Source of the DNA: Opitutaceae bacterium | GTDB lineage: Bacteria > Verrucomicrobiota > Verrucomicrobiia > Opitutales > Opitutaceae | NCBI GenBank assembly: GCA_016763045.1 | Contig: JAESUN010000097.1 | Span: 1-6,046, forward strand | Length of the DNA stretch: 6,046 nt | Reading direction: 5' to 3' | Shown here: piece by piece, positions 6,007 to 6,046 of the stretch | How the letters are laid out: every line of letters begins with the position of its first letter | How positions within the stretch are numbered: position 1 is the stretch's first letter | Program-made: the position numbers and the translations under genes | The notes under the pieces: generated by a model | The model's database searches: none | What the model was told of the DNA's origin: nothing | Seen by the model: the letters and a program-made list of their open reading frames with translations, nothing else

Positions 6007-6046
6007 ATGAAAGACCTTTTAACAGGAAAAACGGATCATCACATCA
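6007..6046 (+). CDS. Possible start of a divergent gene, cut by the right edge
   Basis: The plus strand has an ATG at 6007-6009 followed by 12 further open codons to the window end (MKDLLTGKTDHHI). It lies about 40 bases past the expected start of the candidate divergent promoter. There is no Shine-Dalgarno sequence, but neither have most genes here. Thirteen residues are too few to assign a family, and an open stretch this short is common by chance. I offer no function. Confidence 0.3.
   Translation, partial: MKDLLTGKTDHHI
6017..6033 (+). repeat. 17-base repeat flanking asd, copy 2
   Basis: TTTTAACAGGAAAAACG lies upstream of asd and differs from copy 1 (4811-4827) by one A-to-G change. If the divergent reading frame at 6007 is real, this copy falls inside its codons 4-9. 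Confidence 0.35.

Noticed and set aside
5911..6046. Several ATCAT/ATGAT words upstream of asd as a possible operator array
   Set aside because: Spacing and orientation are irregular and the words are too short to separate from background.

Overview
The window carries housekeeping biosynthesis genes, nearly all on the minus strand. In transcription order (right to left) they are: asd (aspartate-semialdehyde dehydrogenase), tRNA-Val(UAC), ilvN (acetolactate synthase small subunit), ilvC (ketol-acid reductoisomerase), an intrinsic terminator, hemC (hydroxymethylbilane synthase), a fused cobA-hemD gene (uroporphyrinogen-III methyltransferase plus uroporphyrinogen-III synthase), and the first 183 codons of a DegT/DnrJ/EryC1/StrS-type aminotransferase cut by the left edge. 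A possible divergent gene begins on the plus strand near the right edge, but only 13 codons are visible.

The organism is a Gram-negative-type bacterium of middling GC. The cobA-hemD fusion, the tRNA-ilvN-ilvC-hemC order and the scarcity of Shine-Dalgarno sequences before start codons would fit Verrucomicrobiota (for example Opitutae). That is an impression from gene style, not from a marker gene, and is held with low confidence.

The genes form two functional blocks. asd makes aspartate semialdehyde for the lysine, threonine, methionine and isoleucine branches. ilvN and ilvC serve the shared valine/isoleucine/leucine pathway, and a valine tRNA lies directly ahead of them. After a clear terminator, hemC and cobA-hemD give porphobilinogen to hydroxymethylbilane to uroporphyrinogen III and on to precorrin-2, which feeds heme, siroheme and cobalamin. 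The aminotransferase at the left edge belongs to a family that usually makes amino sugars for surface polysaccharides and has no obvious link to tetrapyrroles.

Three points deserve attention. First, cobA-hemD is broken by one extra G in a six-G run (1884-1889), while the rest of the reading frame is intact; this is a sequencing error, a fresh mutation or recoding. Second, the ilvC terminator's T-tract touches the hemC GTG start, leaving no room for a ribosome binding site. Third, two good -35 boxes stand back to back upstream of asd. I see no mobile element, CRISPR array, phage gene or defence system, and no new multi-gene system. No gene-free stretch exceeds 170 bases.
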